Positions 13,653-22,167 of a stretch of 64,000 bases of DNA are shown here, piece by piece. The notes beneath the pieces were generated by a model. The model searched no databases. It had not been told where the DNA came from and worked only from the letters and a program-made list of their open reading frames with translations. The DNA comes from Streptococcus suis (GTDB lineage Bacteria > Bacillota > Bacilli > Lactobacillales > Streptococcaceae). The DNA is taken from contig NZ_POIZ01000039.1 in assembly GCF_002960425.1 (NCBI RefSeq), forward strand, positions 18,380-82,379. The letters run 5' to 3'. A program made the translations under genes and the position numbers. Position 1 is the stretch's first letter; every line of letters begins with the position of its first letter.

Positions 13653-13790
13653 ATGGCTATTACATTTAAACGACAAGATGATTTGGAAAAAATGCTGGAA
13701 GAGTTTGCATCCTTTGACAAACTAGAAGAAATTGAGTTCCCAGAACCATCATCTACTGAAAAACATACACAGAAAGTTGACAACAAATAA
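13653..13790 (+). CDS. Small acidic hypothetical protein, 45 aa
   Basis: A short ORF of 45 aa starting MAITFKRQDDLEKML, rich in Glu, Asp and Lys, with no membrane segment or cysteine. TGGAGGTG (13641-13648) is a strong ribosome-binding site and TATAAT (13619-13624) a plausible -10, which makes it a credible gene despite its size. Its stop is 2 nt before the ATG of the YraQ-type permease, so it opens that operon. No family was recognised; it may be a leader protein or a small soluble partner of the permease. Confidence 0.7.
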   Translation: MAITFKRQDDLEKMLEEFASFDKLEEIEFPEPSSTEKHTQKVDNK

Positions 13791-13792
13791 GG

Positions 13793-14698
13793 ATGTTTGG
13801 CTTTAATCAACTGCCCTCCTCTGTTTTACAGGTGGGGGCTATTTTCCTGTCCATTATCATCGAAGCCCTCCCCTTTGTCTTAATTGGAGCAATCATTTCT
13901 GGGCTTATAGAGGTCTTTATTACACCAGATAAGCTTGTGAAATTTCTTCCCAAGAATACCTTTCTAGCCATCCTCTTCGGAAGTTTTTTAGGCTTTATTT
14001 TCCCCTCTTGTGAATGTGGTATTGTCCCCATTGTGAATAGACTGTTGGAAAAGAAGCTTCCTAGCTATACGGCCCTTCCCTTTCTGGTAACGGCTCCCCT
14101 TATCAATCCCATCGTTCTTTTTGCAACCTACACGGCTTTTGGAAATTCTTGGACGGTTGCCTTATACCGTGTTATCGGCTCCATGCTAGTGGCTCTCGTT
14201 CTCGGTCTTGTTCTCGGCTTCTTGGTCAAAGAGCCGATTACCAAAAATCATGTGACACATTCTCATCAGCAGGATACTTCAGATAAATCCGTCTGGCAAA
14301 AAATTGGTCATGCCCTCATTCATGCCATCGATGAATTTTTTGATACGGGTCGCTATTTGGTCTTTGGTTCTTTATTTGCTAGTCTAGTCCAAGTCTACGT
14401 GCCGACCACATTCCTGACTTCTATTGGTCACAGCCCCTTATCTGCTATCTTGCTCATGATGGTCCTTGCTTTCTTGCTCTCCCTTTGCTCCGAAGCAGAT
14501 GCCTTCATCGGTGCATCCTTTCTATCCAGCTTTGGTCTAGCTCCCGTCATGGCCTTCCTTGTCATTGGACCAATGGTAGATGTCAAAAATCTCCTGATGA
14601 TGAAGCGTTACTTCACAGGCAGATTCATTCTTACGTTTATAGCCATTGTCAGCTTGGTCATCCTGAGCTATAGTCTACTACTAGGAGGCTTGCTATGA
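13793..14698 (+). CDS. YraQ/UPF0718 family permease
   Basis: A 301-aa integral membrane protein with about eight helices in two halves. The family signature is visible in the first half as GFIFPSCECGIVP (about 63-75), a conserved Cys-Glu-Cys in a membrane-proximal loop, and is mirrored in the second half by LCSEADAFIGASF (about 223-235). A histidine-containing cytoplasmic loop lies between the halves. Members of this family (DUF318/ArsP-like) are thought to move metal or organometal species, but no substrate is established here. It overlaps the DUF1980 gene by 4 nt. Confidence 0.85.
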   Translation: MFGFNQLPSSVLQVGAIFLSIIIEALPFVLIGAIISGLIEVFITPDKLVKFLPKNTFLAILFGSFLGFIFPSCECGIVPIVNRLLEKKLPSYTALPFLVTAPLINPIVLFATYTAFGNSWTVALYRVIGSMLVALVLGLVLGFLVKEPITKNHVTHSHQQDTSDKSVWQKIGHALIHAIDEFFDTGRYLVFGSLFASLVQVYVPTTFLTSIGHSPLSAILLMMVLAFLLSLCSEADAFIGASFLSSFGLAPVMAFLVIGPMVDVKNLLMMKRYFTGRFILTFIAIVSLVILSYSLLLGGLL

Positions 14699-15510
14699 TT
14701 CGATTTTTAATTCTCGCAGGGTATTTTGAAATGACCATGTATCTCTATATTTCTGGAAAATTGGACCAGTATATCAACCTGCATTACACCTACCTTGCCT
14801 ATCTGTCCATGGTTCTGTCCTTTATTCTAGCTATAGTTCAACTCTATGTTTGGGTAAAAGACAGTGAAACACATCGTCATTTGACAAAAAAATCAGCTCA
14901 GTTTACAAGTATTTTTCTCCTAATCCTCCCGCTTGCAGTTGCCTGGCTCTTTCCGACCGTCAGTCTGGATGCTACTGCTGTAGCGGCTAAGGGCTATCAT
15001 TTTCCCCTAGCAGCCGAAAACGACACCGCTACTCAAGCTCAGGAAGGGACCAGCGTCCAATACCTCAAGCCTGATACATCCATCTATTTTACTAAGTCAA
15101 GCTACCAGACAGAGATGAGAAAGGTGGCAGACCGCTATCTAGCCCAAGATGAGATAGAAGTGACCAGCGATAATTACATGGAGGTTATGGAGGCCATCTA
15201 TGACTATCCCAATGAATTTTCTGGAAAAAGGATAACAATGGTCGGTTTCGTTTATAATGACCCCGACAAGACTGACCAACAATTTATCTTCCGTTTTGGC
15301 ATTATTCATTGCATCGCCGATTCGGGTGTATATGGCTTGCTATCTACTGGAGCTCCAAGTCATTTTCCTGACAATAGCTGGGTCAAAGTCAGTGGAAAAA
15401 TTAAGATTGACTACCATCATTCCTTACAACAAAGCCTGCCAACTATAGAACTGGAGCAGATAGAAGAAATCCAACAACCTGAAAATCCCTACGTTTACCG
15501 CGTTTTCTAA
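14695..15510 (+). CDS. TIGR03943/DUF1980 family membrane protein
   Basis: A 271-aa protein with three N-terminal membrane segments (about residues 3-22, 34-55 and 69-88) and a C-terminal extracytoplasmic domain of about 150 aa. This is the architecture of the TIGR03943 family that accompanies YraQ-type permeases (ycgQ/ycgR in Bacillus subtilis). ATGA overlap with the permease suggests translational coupling and a two-component membrane complex. The C-terminal domain contains MVGFVYNDPD and a single His-Cys pair (IIHCIADSG). No function is established. Confidence 0.82.
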   Translation: MIRFLILAGYFEMTMYLYISGKLDQYINLHYTYLAYLSMVLSFILAIVQLYVWVKDSETHRHLTKKSAQFTSIFLLILPLAVAWLFPTVSLDATAVAAKGYHFPLAAENDTATQAQEGTSVQYLKPDTSIYFTKSSYQTEMRKVADRYLAQDEIEVTSDNYMEVMEAIYDYPNEFSGKRITMVGFVYNDPDKTDQQFIFRFGIIHCIADSGVYGLLSTGAPSHFPDNSWVKVSGKIKIDYHHSLQQSLPTIELEQIEEIQQPENPYVYRVF

Positions 15511-15546
15511 TAAATGGGATTTAAAAATGAATTTTCTGACAATTTA

Positions 15547-15555
15547 TGCTATAAT
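15547..15555 (+). promoter_or_regulatory. Extended -10 promoter of zwf
   Basis: TGCTATAAT with the hexamer at 15550-15555. It lies inside the in-frame extension upstream of zwf, supporting the downstream ATG at 15589. Confidence 0.65.
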
Positions 15556-15588
15556 AGTGTTTATACTCAACAGAATAGGAATAAAATT

Positions 15589-17076
15589 ATGTCATCACAT
15601 GTATTGTTTACCATTTTTGGTGCCAGTGGCGACCTTGCCAAACGCAAACTTTATCCATCCCTTTTCCGTCTGTACAAGGCAGGACATATCCGAGAAAATT
15701 TTGCTGTTATTGGAACAGCCCGCAGACCTTGGACCAAGGAATTTTTTGAGCAAACTGTCATCGAATCTTTAGGCGATTTACCTGATACACCGCGTCAGGC
15801 CCATGAATTTGCAAGTCATTTCTACTATCAAAGCCATGATGTCAATGACACCGAGCATTATGTTGCCCTTCGGAAATTACAGGACGACTTATGTGAAAAA
15901 TACGATACCCAGCACAACAAGGTCTTCTTCCTGTCCATGGCTCCAGAATTTTTCGGAACCATTGCCAAACACCTCAAATCTGAGCAAATCGTTGATGGAC
16001 AAGGTTTTGAACGCTTGATTATTGAAAAACCTTTCGGAACTAACCTTGCTACAGCTACCAAACTCAATGATGAATTGGCAGAAGCCTTCAATGAAGACCA
16101 AATCTACCGTATCGACCATTATCTTGGTAAGGAAATGGTGCAAAATATCTTTGCGGTTCGCTTCGCCAACATTATCTTTGAGCATATCTGGAATCGTGAT
16201 TTTATTGACAATATTCAGATTACGTTTGCCGAATCGATTGGCGTTGAAGATCGCGGAGGTTACTACGACAACTCTGGCGCCTTAAAAGACATGGTGCAAA
16301 ACCATGCCTTACAAGTCCTTTCACTCTTGGCAATGGATAAGCCAGCTAGCTTCAAGGAGGAAGATGTCCGAGCTGAAAAAATCAAGGTTTTCCAACACCT
16401 TCGTCAGCCTTCTGATGAGGACCTCAAACGCAACTTCATCCGTGGTCAATATGCAGCAGGTTCCATCGACGGAAAAGACTACGTTAGCTACTTGGATGAA
16501 CCAAATATTGCCGAAGGTTCTCAGACAGAAACCTTTGCTGGAGGGGTCTTCTTCGTTGATACTGACCGTTTCCGTGATGTTCCTTTCTTCTTCCGTACAG
16601 GTAAACGCCTGACAGAAAAGGGCACACGCGTGACCATCACCTTCAAGCATGCGGAAGATATTTTTGATCAGCCTTCCGAAGCTAATGTCTTGACCATCTT
16701 TATTCAACCAACTGAAGGCTTTATGCTCTCTATCAACGGTAAGGAAGTTGGTTCCCATTTTGCTCTTACTCCTGCTAAGCTCAATTTCCGCCACAATGCT
16801 ACTGCTCTTGGAAATTCACCTGAAGCCTATGAAAAACTATTTTTCGATGTCCTAAATGGTGATTCTACTAACTTTAGCCATTGGGAAGAAGTGAAAGCTA
16901 GCTGGAGCTTGATTGACCGCATTGTTGATTTGTGGGCAAGCAACCAAGTCCCACTCCACACCTATCCAGCTGGTACAATGGGACCAGAAGCAGCCTTTGA
17001 TTTGCTAGAAAGCTACGGTTGCAAGTGGGTCTGGACACCAGATGTGTGGTATCGTGAACGTGGCTTGTTGAAGTAG
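15589..17076 (+). CDS. zwf: Glucose-6-phosphate 1-dehydrogenase
   Basis: First enzyme of the oxidative pentose phosphate pathway, producing NADPH and 6-phosphogluconolactone. From the ATG at 15589 it is 495 aa. The Rossmann motif GASGDLAKRK is at 11-20 and the active-site signature RIDHYLGKE at 174-182 (His in the catalytic dyad). AGGA at 15577-15580 precedes the start. The frame could extend to 15514, but that would include the promoter. Transcribed independently of the preceding DUF1980 gene. Confidence 0.96.
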   Translation: MSSHVLFTIFGASGDLAKRKLYPSLFRLYKAGHIRENFAVIGTARRPWTKEFFEQTVIESLGDLPDTPRQAHEFASHFYYQSHDVNDTEHYVALRKLQDDLCEKYDTQHNKVFFLSMAPEFFGTIAKHLKSEQIVDGQGFERLIIEKPFGTNLATATKLNDELAEAFNEDQIYRIDHYLGKEMVQNIFAVRFANIIFEHIWNRDFIDNIQITFAESIGVEDRGGYYDNSGALKDMVQNHALQVLSLLAMDKPASFKEEDVRAEKIKVFQHLRQPSDEDLKRNFIRGQYAAGSIDGKDYVSYLDEPNIAEGSQTETFAGGVFFVDTDRFRDVPFFFRTGKRLTEKGTRVTITFKHAEDIFDQPSEANVLTIFIQPTEGFMLSINGKEVGSHFALTPAKLNFRHNATALGNSPEAYEKLFFDVLNGDSTNFSHWEEVKASWSLIDRIVDLWASNQVPLHTYPAGTMGPEAAFDLLESYGCKWVWTPDVWYRERGLLK

Positions 17077-17139
17077 TCATTTAGTTTATCTTTGATTACT
17101 TCGACGTATGAGGAAACTCCCTTTCCTTATTTCTAACTT

Positions 17140-17243
17140 CAAATAATCTCATCATTATTTGAACTCGCTTTGCCGTACTTCACAAAAGTGACTTGCTTCG
17201 CATGTCTTATTTCCAACCTAGAACAGCCTCTAGGCTGTTCTAG
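17140..17243. repeat. Intergenic region with two perfect inverted repeats
   Basis: Two hairpins lie in the zwf-AlkD gap (17077-17331). The first is CAAATAAT (17140-17147) with ATTATTTG (17154-17161). The second is a 12-bp perfect arm, CTAGAACAGCCT (17218-17229) with AGGCTGTTCTAG (17232-17243). Neither is followed by a T run, so they look more like remnants of a repeat element than a terminator. No ORF is supported here. Confidence 0.6.
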
Positions 17244-17331
17244 CAACCTGCAGCTCGTTGCCTTGTACTAAAAGCAAACTAAACGACTACATATGAAAAC
17301 TGGAGCAATCCAGTTTTTTTCGGAGACATTT

Positions 17332-18006
17332 ATGACTGAATTAAACACCATTCTCACCCAACTTGAAGCAGCCAGCCATGCTGGCACCCTCAAGCGTTAT
17401 GAAAAAATTGGCGAAACCAAGCCCTACTACGGCGTTCCGATGGGAGCTATTTCTGGTATCGCCAAGGCCTATAAAAATCGACTGGACTTGTTTGCTCCAC
17501 TCTGGCAAACAGGTGTCCTCGAGGCACAATATTTAGCTATTCAAATTGCCAAAACAAAACCTGACCAGCTGACCCAAGCTGACCTAGAGAACTGCCTCAA
17601 TGAACAAGTTTCGGTCAACATCCTCGATAAGCTAGCTTCCATCATTCTTAGCAAACGCAAGGATAGCAAAGACTGGGAGGAATACTTACTCATCCAAGAC
17701 CAATCTATTTTTCAGCGACTTGGTTGGTTCCTTCGTGCCAAATATTTTGCTGGAAAAACAGCAACAAATCAAGAAATTGAAGAAACGCTAACCTACATTA
17801 ACGAGCATTTGCAAACCGCAAACCCGCTTGTCCAATGGACCATGAACCAGTGCTTGGTGGAGATTGCGGTTGCCTATCCTGACTACCTTGAACAAGGCCT
17901 TGCTATCGGTCAGGAATTGGCAGTCTATGCAGATATGAAGGTGCCAAAAGGCTGTACTTCTGCCTACGCACCCGACTGGATTGAAGCCTTGTTGAGGAGG
18001 AAATAA
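17332..18006 (+). CDS. AlkD-like DNA alkylation repair protein
   Basis: A 224-aa all-helical HEAT-like protein of the DNA alkylation repair family (AlkC/AlkD), whose members excise N3- and N7-alkylpurines. The visible pattern is a run of amphipathic helices with YGVPMGAISGIAKAY near the N-terminus and the late segment VEIAVAYPDYLEQG. GGAG at about 17321 fits the ATG at 17332; the earlier ATG at 17293 lacks a site. The next gene starts 1 nt after its stop, with the GGAGG inside its last codons. Enzymatic activity is inferred from family membership only. Confidence 0.82.
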   Translation: MTELNTILTQLEAASHAGTLKRYEKIGETKPYYGVPMGAISGIAKAYKNRLDLFAPLWQTGVLEAQYLAIQIAKTKPDQLTQADLENCLNEQVSVNILDKLASIILSKRKDSKDWEEYLLIQDQSIFQRLGWFLRAKYFAGKTATNQEIEETLTYINEHLQTANPLVQWTMNQCLVEIAVAYPDYLEQGLAIGQELAVYADMKVPKGCTSAYAPDWIEALLRRK

Positions 18007-18007
18007 G

Positions 18008-18559
18008 ATGCAACATAAAGGAACTCAGATTTTAGAAACAGAACGTCTGATTTTACGCCCTTTTCAAGCAACAGATGTTGAGTCCGTTTTCCAAAATTGG
18101 ACTTCAGATGAAAAGGTTACCACCTATCTGACTTGGCCAACTCATCAGACACTCCAAGATACGGAAGACTATGTCCAGTTCTGTCTTCAATCCTATTCAC
18201 AAGCAAAAGCATACAGGTGGGCTATTGAACTCAAAGAAAGTCAGCAACCCATTGGTGATATTTCCGTCGTCAGTCTGGATGAACGGGTACAGGCTGCTGA
18301 ATTGGGCTGGGTGTTGGGTAGCAAGTGGTGGGGACAGAACTATATGCCCGAAGCCCTTGAAGCAGTTACTCACTTTCTGCTGGAAGAAGTTGGTTGTTTA
18401 CGGATTACGGCTGTCCATGATAGTGAAAACCGTCCTTCTGGTCGTGTTATGGAAAAAGTCGACATGACCTATGAAGGTACCCTTCGACAAGCTGCTCGAA
18501 ATAATCGTGGTATTGTGGACATCGCCATTTATTCACTACTGCATACAGATAGCAAATAA
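18008..18559 (+). CDS. GNAT family acetyltransferase (RimJ/RimL type)
   Basis: A 183-aa N-acetyltransferase of the GNAT fold. It starts with ETERLILRPF (10-19), the classic first strand of RimJ/RimL and other protein or small-molecule acetyltransferases, and contains AAELGWVLGSKWWGQNYMPEAL (landmark, about 96-117) and ENRPSGRVMEKVDM (about 141-154), corresponding to the acetyl-CoA-binding region. The acceptor is unknown. It shares a transcript with the AlkD-like gene. Confidence 0.88.
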   Translation: MQHKGTQILETERLILRPFQATDVESVFQNWTSDEKVTTYLTWPTHQTLQDTEDYVQFCLQSYSQAKAYRWAIELKESQQPIGDISVVSLDERVQAAELGWVLGSKWWGQNYMPEALEAVTHFLLEEVGCLRITAVHDSENRPSGRVMEKVDMTYEGTLRQAARNNRGIVDIAIYSLLHTDSK

Positions 18560-18693
18560 GCTGAGCTCAAGCCCTTTGTTCCTTCTCAATATTCGCGTTA
18601 CCATCTCAGGGCAGTTGTTGAATTACTAACGAAATTTTTTCCTTCCTGTAGAGTTCTTTCCAACTTCCCCACATCATTTTCAATCCATAAAAG

Positions 18694-18721
18694 CAAAAAG
18701 AGAGAACCTATCGTTCTCTCT
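18694..18721 (-). terminator. Terminator of the infC-rpmI-rplT operon
   Basis: AGAGAGAAC (18699-18707) pairs with GTTCTCTCT (18713-18721), followed on the minus strand by TTTTT. A plus-strand role for the GNAT gene is possible but it lies 135 nt downstream. Confidence 0.8.
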
Positions 18722-18747
18722 AATTTTTAAAGCGATCTATAAAAGAC

Positions 18748-19107
18748 TTACTTAGCAAGTTTTGCTTTAGCAGCATCAGCAAGAGCTGTGAAAGCTGCAG
18801 CATCGTTTACTGCCAAGTCAGCAAGCATTTTACGGTTTACTTCGATTTCAGCCAATTTCAAACCGTGCATCAATTGTGAGTATGACAAACCGTTCATGCG
18901 AGCAGCCGCGTTGATACGAGTGATCCACAATTTACGGAAATCACGTTTTTTCTGACGGCGGTCACGGTATGCATAGTAGTAAGAGTTCATTACTTGTTCT
19001 TTCGCAGTGCGGAACAAGAGATGTTTAGCTCCATAGTAACCTTTAGCTAATTTTAAAATACGTTTACGGCGTTTACGAGAAACAACGCCACCTTTAACAC
19101 GTGCCAT
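18748..19107 (-). CDS. rplT: 50S ribosomal protein L20
   Basis: 23S rRNA-binding assembly protein, 119 aa, beginning [20 protein letters not shown] with the long basic N-terminal helix and ending in the globular domain. L20 is also the usual autoregulator of this operon through the leader RNA upstream of infC. Third gene of the operon, 43 nt after rpmI. Confidence 0.97.
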   Translation of the reverse strand: MARVKGGVVSRKRRKRILKLAKGYYGAKHLLFRTAKEQVMNSYYYAYRDRRQKKRDFRKLWITRINAAARMNGLSYSQLMHGLKLAEIEVNRKMLADLAVNDAAAFTALADAAKAKLAK

Positions 19108-19150
19108 TTAATTTTCCTCCAAATAATAATCTAAATTCTAGTAAGTCGGC

Positions 19151-19351
19151 TTATTTCAAACCTGTAAGCATTGACTTGATACGCTTGAAGTCACCAGCAT
19201 GTACCATACCTGCTTTACGAAGGTGACGACGTTGTTTTTTAGTTTTACCGTGGAAACGGTGTGAAGTATAAGCGCGGAAGCGTTTCAATCCACCAGAACC
19301 TGTACGTTTGAAACGTTTAGCTGATGCGCGGTGAGTTTTTTGTTTTGGCAT
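19151..19351 (-). CDS. rpmI: 50S ribosomal protein L35
   Basis: A 66-aa very basic protein starting [20 protein letters not shown], typical of L35. It lies between infC and rplT, the conserved order. Confidence 0.96.
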   Translation of the reverse strand: MPKQKTHRASAKRFKRTGSGGLKRFRAYTSHRFHGKTKKQRRHLRKAGMVHAGDFKRIKSMLTGLK

Positions 19352-19377
19352 GTTAATTCTCCTTTTGCTTAAAAAGC

Positions 19378-19899
19378 TTATTTTTTATCTGAAGCTGGGG
19401 CCAACTGCATAAACATTTGACGTCCGTCCATCTTAGCACGTTGTTCGATAATGGCAATATCTTGGGTTGCTTCGGCGAACTCAGCTAATACTTTCGCTCC
19501 AACTTCTTTGTGGGTAATCATACGACCCTTGAAACGGATCGAAACCTTGACCTTGTTTCCTTTTTCAAGGAATTTACGGGCATGACGAAGTTTTGTCTCG
19601 AAATCCCCCTTGTCAATAACTGGGCTAAGACGCACTTCTTTTACAGTGACAACACTTTGTTTCTTGCGTTGTTCTTTCTGTTTCTTCTGATATTCAAATT
19701 TGAACTTACCGTAGTCCATAATTTTCGCTACTGGCGGTTTAGCTTGCGGTTGAATCAATACTAAATCCACGTTGGCGCTATCAGCAATGGCCTGAGCCTC
19801 ATTGAGCGGTTTGATTCCCAACTGTTCACCCTCAAGACCGATAAGACGAACTTCACGCACTCGAATTTCATCATTGATGAACAAATCTTGCTTTGCTAT
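19378..19899 (-). CDS. infC: Translation initiation factor IF-3, probable ATA start
   Basis: Binds the 30S subunit and checks the initiator codon-anticodon pairing. The body matches IF-3: [39 protein letters not shown], and the C-terminal domain with [14 protein letters not shown]. No ATG or GTG is in frame before FINDEIR. An in-frame TGA stands 8 codons upstream of the TTG at 19884, leaving only ATA (19899) or TTG (19884). AGGTGA at the right distance points to ATA, giving [10 protein letters not shown] and 173 aa, matching relatives. Rare start codons are a known autoregulatory device in infC. Confidence 0.92.
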   Translation of the reverse strand: MAKQDLFINDEIRVREVRLIGLEGEQLGIKPLNEAQAIADSANVDLVLIQPQAKPPVAKIMDYGKFKFEYQKKQKEQRKKQSVVTVKEVRLSPVIDKGDFETKLRHARKFLEKGNKVKVSIRFKGRMITHKEVGAKVLAEFAEATQDIAIIEQRAKMDGRQMFMQLAPASDKK

Positions 19900-19911
19900 G
19901 GCTTTTCACCT

Positions 19912-20056
19912 CATTTTATATTTTTCGAGAAAAACGAAACGGACTTGCTACACAAGTCCGCACTACACCATTATTCTTTCCGAAGAAATCTTAATCCGTA
20001 GAGCCAGACAACGTTAGTCGCAAGGCGAGAAGCTCTCACTTCTGCTTTTCTCAATA
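19912..20056 (-). promoter_or_regulatory. L20-type leader RNA upstream of infC
   Basis: About 145 nt of transcribed leader between the promoter and the IF-3 start. It contains AGAGCTTCTCGCC and an ending hairpin CGGACTTG/CAAGTCCG (19940-19960) followed by a T-rich run, an attenuator arrangement. Position and layout fit the ribosomal protein L20 leader of Firmicutes, in which excess L20 stops transcription of infC-rpmI-rplT. Not checked against a covariance model. Confidence 0.7.
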
Positions 20057-20061
20057 GGACT

Positions 20062-20090
20062 ATTCTAACACGTCTAACACTACTTGTCAA
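20062..20090 (-). promoter_or_regulatory. Promoter of infC-rpmI-rplT
   Basis: TTGACA (20085-20090) and TAGAAT (20062-20067), 17 bp apart. The -35 lies inside the 3' end of cmk. Confidence 0.8.
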
Positions 20091-20757
20091 GAATTTCTTT
20101 CGCTTTTTCTGAAATAAATTGCACTACACCTTGGATAGACACTCCTGTCGTATCAAATGTAATGGCATCTTCTGCTGCTTTCAAGGGAGAAACCTCCCGA
20201 GTACTGTCTTTCAGGTCACGAGCCGCAATCTCCTCTTTTAAAGTTTCTAAGTCAGTCTCAATGCCACGTTCCGTATTTTCCTTAAAACGACGAAGTGCAC
20301 GCTCTTCAACGGATGCGATAAGGAAAATCTTAAGCTCTGCTTGTGGTAACACGACCGTTCCAATATCACGTCCATCCATGACAATACCACCAGCTTGAGC
20401 AATTTCCTGCTGCAAGCGAACCAGTTCTTCCCTTACTAGAGGAAGTGCCGCCACTGCTGACACATTATTGGTCACTTGGTTATCTCGAATAGGCAAGGTA
20501 ACATCTTGATCACCAACAAATACAAGTTGTTGACCATTCTCATCACGACCAAAACGAATAGGATTCTGAGCAAGTAAGGCAACAATGCCATCCTGGTCGG
20601 TTACCTCTATACCATTTTGGAGAGCCAAATGGGTAGCTGAACGATACATAGCTCCAGTGTCTAAATAAGTATAACCCAAATCTTTGGCAATAATTTTAGC
20701 AACTGTTGACTTTCCACTTGAAGCTGGTCCGTCAATTGCAATTTGAATAGATTTCAT
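20080..20757 (-). CDS. cmk: Cytidylate kinase
   Basis: Phosphorylates CMP and dCMP, 225 aa. P-loop GPASSGKST (10-18), then YLDTGAMYR (31-39) of the NMP-binding region and [12 protein letters not shown] (about 127-138). The gene follows the LysM protein gene by 8 nt and its 3' end carries the promoter for infC. Confidence 0.96.
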   Translation of the reverse strand: MKSIQIAIDGPASSGKSTVAKIIAKDLGYTYLDTGAMYRSATHLALQNGIEVTDQDGIVALLAQNPIRFGRDENGQQLVFVGDQDVTLPIRDNQVTNNVSAVAALPLVREELVRLQQEIAQAGGIVMDGRDIGTVVLPQAELKIFLIASVEERALRRFKENTERGIETDLETLKEEIAARDLKDSTREVSPLKAAEDAITFDTTGVSIQGVVQFISEKAKEILDK

Positions 20758-20765
20758 AAGACCTC

Positions 20766-21257
20766 TTATCTAATTCGGACAACATCTCCTGGATGAGCTA
20801 ACCAGGAACCTGTTGCCATTTTTTCAGGATTTAAACGTTCTAGCTCAGCAATAGAAATACCACCACGCGCTGCCAGCGCTCCAACACCCTCACCAGCTTG
20901 AACGGTAATCGTAGAACCGTCTGCTGCTTCTGTCAAGCTTGAACTCGTTTCTGTTGTTTCAGTTGTATCTGCGGTTTCCGTCTCTACCATGTCTGTTGAT
21001 ACTGATGTTTCCGTCGGTGTTGTAGAACTTTCTGCTACTACAGCTACTGTACTTGGGTTGTAAAATTCTTTGGTCGAATCTGTTTTGCTACCACCAACTG
21101 ACAAATAAAGCGCAATTAATCCAATAATAATAACAATAGTAAAGAAAATAATCGCCAGTACAGTAAACACTTTTGTACTTGCTACTGACTTACTCAAGCG
21201 GTCTTTGCGACTTTCTGCTGTTTGATACACTTCTTCATTCCATGGCTCTTGTGACAT
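20766..21257 (-). CDS. Membrane-anchored LysM domain protein
   Basis: A 163-aa protein with a charged cytoplasmic N-terminus ([20 protein letters not shown]), one membrane helix (about 30-53), a Ser/Thr/Glu-rich extracellular linker (about 75-112), and a C-terminal LysM domain (about 113-163, with [13 protein letters not shown] and HPGDVVRI). LysM binds peptidoglycan or chitin-like glycans, so this protein probably tethers the membrane to the wall. The frame is open upstream to 21446, but AAGGAG fits the ATG at 21257 and the extension is antisense to the ferredoxin gene. It shares an operon with cmk. Confidence 0.85.
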   Translation of the reverse strand: MSQEPWNEEVYQTAESRKDRLSKSVASTKVFTVLAIIFFTIVIIIGLIALYLSVGGSKTDSTKEFYNPSTVAVVAESSTTPTETSVSTDMVETETADTTETTETSSSLTEAADGSTITVQAGEGVGALAARGGISIAELERLNPEKMATGSWLAHPGDVVRIR

Positions 21258-21307
21258 TCTCGGGACAACTCCTTGTTTTTTTCTAAAAATATGATTAAAA
21301 TAATAGT

Positions 21308-21502
21308 ATGAATATAAAACTGATTCCTGAACGGTGCATTGCCTGTGGGCTTTGCCAAACCTATTCACCTGTGTTTGATTATGATGACGATGGTATTGTG
21401 GTCTTTTCAGATGGCGAGCATCTGGAAAAAAAGAGCGACATAACACCTGATATACTCGAAGCCATCAAATCCTGTCCTACCAAAGCCATTTCACTGGATT
21501 GA
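21308..21502 (+). CDS. fer: Ferredoxin (single [4Fe-4S] cluster)
   Basis: A 64-aa electron carrier. Cys10, Cys13 and Cys16 (CIACGLC) plus Cys56 (CPTKAI) are the four cluster ligands of a monocluster ferredoxin. It is acidic in the middle (DYDDDG). It is transcribed divergently from the LysM-cmk unit and its 3' end overlaps that of ebsA by 12 nt on the opposite strand. The redox partner is not evident from the neighbourhood. Confidence 0.9.
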   Translation: MNIKLIPERCIACGLCQTYSPVFDYDDDGIVVFSDGEHLEKKSDITPDILEAIKSCPTKAISLD

Positions 21503-21979
21503 TTTGGCTTTTTTTGCATAATAAATTTCAAAATAATCTTGCTTGATCAGATGATCAGACAAAATTACTTCTCCAGAAAATGCAGGATGTAGGGCTAAAT
21601 GATTCACAAAAAATTTTTTAGGCCATTTCCGCATATAATAGACCTTACCATCCGGTAATTCGTTAGAAAATATGCGAACCGCGATATAAGAAACTTCCAC
21701 TTTTGTTATTTGAGCAATTTCAATATCTTGAATGGCAAATAGATTAGCCGTAACAATACGTAAATGGGTTTCTTTTATTTCAAAATACCTATGTAATCCT
21801 AGGATTACTAGTAGTAAAAAAAGAAATACTAGCAAAAGAAATAGACCTGATACGCGTAGTTTTTCCAATAATAGCGTCATACTCATGAAAAGTGGAATGA
21901 AGGTAAGTGACCAGTAAATGACACCCCAGGAAAGTTCTGGCTGCCAATGGTAACGAATTTTACCAAAAATTTTGATCAT
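21491..21979 (-). CDS. ebsA: EbsA family membrane protein
   Basis: A 162-aa protein with two N-terminal membrane segments (about 21-37 and 45-64) and a C-terminal beta-rich domain with YYMRKWPKKFF. It sits next to the ferredoxin-LysM-cmk group as in other streptococci, where it is annotated as EbsA/pore-forming protein. That label derives from an Enterococcus gene near the aggregation substance; no pore function is visible here. GGAGG immediately precedes the ATG and an extended -10 (TGCTAGAAT) lies just upstream. Confidence 0.65.
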   Translation of the reverse strand: MIKIFGKIRYHWQPELSWGVIYWSLTFIPLFMSMTLLLEKLRVSGLFLLLVFLFLLLVILGLHRYFEIKETHLRIVTANLFAIQDIEIAQITKVEVSYIAVRIFSNELPDGKVYYMRKWPKKFFVNHLALHPAFSGEVILSDHLIKQDYFEIYYAKKAKSIQ

Positions 21980-22008
21980 ATCGGACCTCCATCTATTATT
22001 CTAGCACA

Positions 22009-22046
22009 AAACAAGAGATTTTCCTATGAAAATCTCTTGTTTTTGA
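22009..22046. terminator. Hairpin between rgpB-like gene and ebsA
   Basis: AACAAGAGATTTTC and GAAAATCTCTTGTT form a 14-bp perfect stem (22010-22041) with T runs of four to five on either side. It could end the rgpAB message, 120 nt after the stop, although the minus-side T run is short. Confidence 0.65.
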
Positions 22047-22167
22047 AATTTTTTATTACATTTACATGACAATACTTAGTCGAGCGTAAAATAATTGAAA
22101 TGGTTTTGAAATATTTTATTTTTGCTACTTCAACACTACAATAGACGAAAAATAAGGTTCGGTATAC

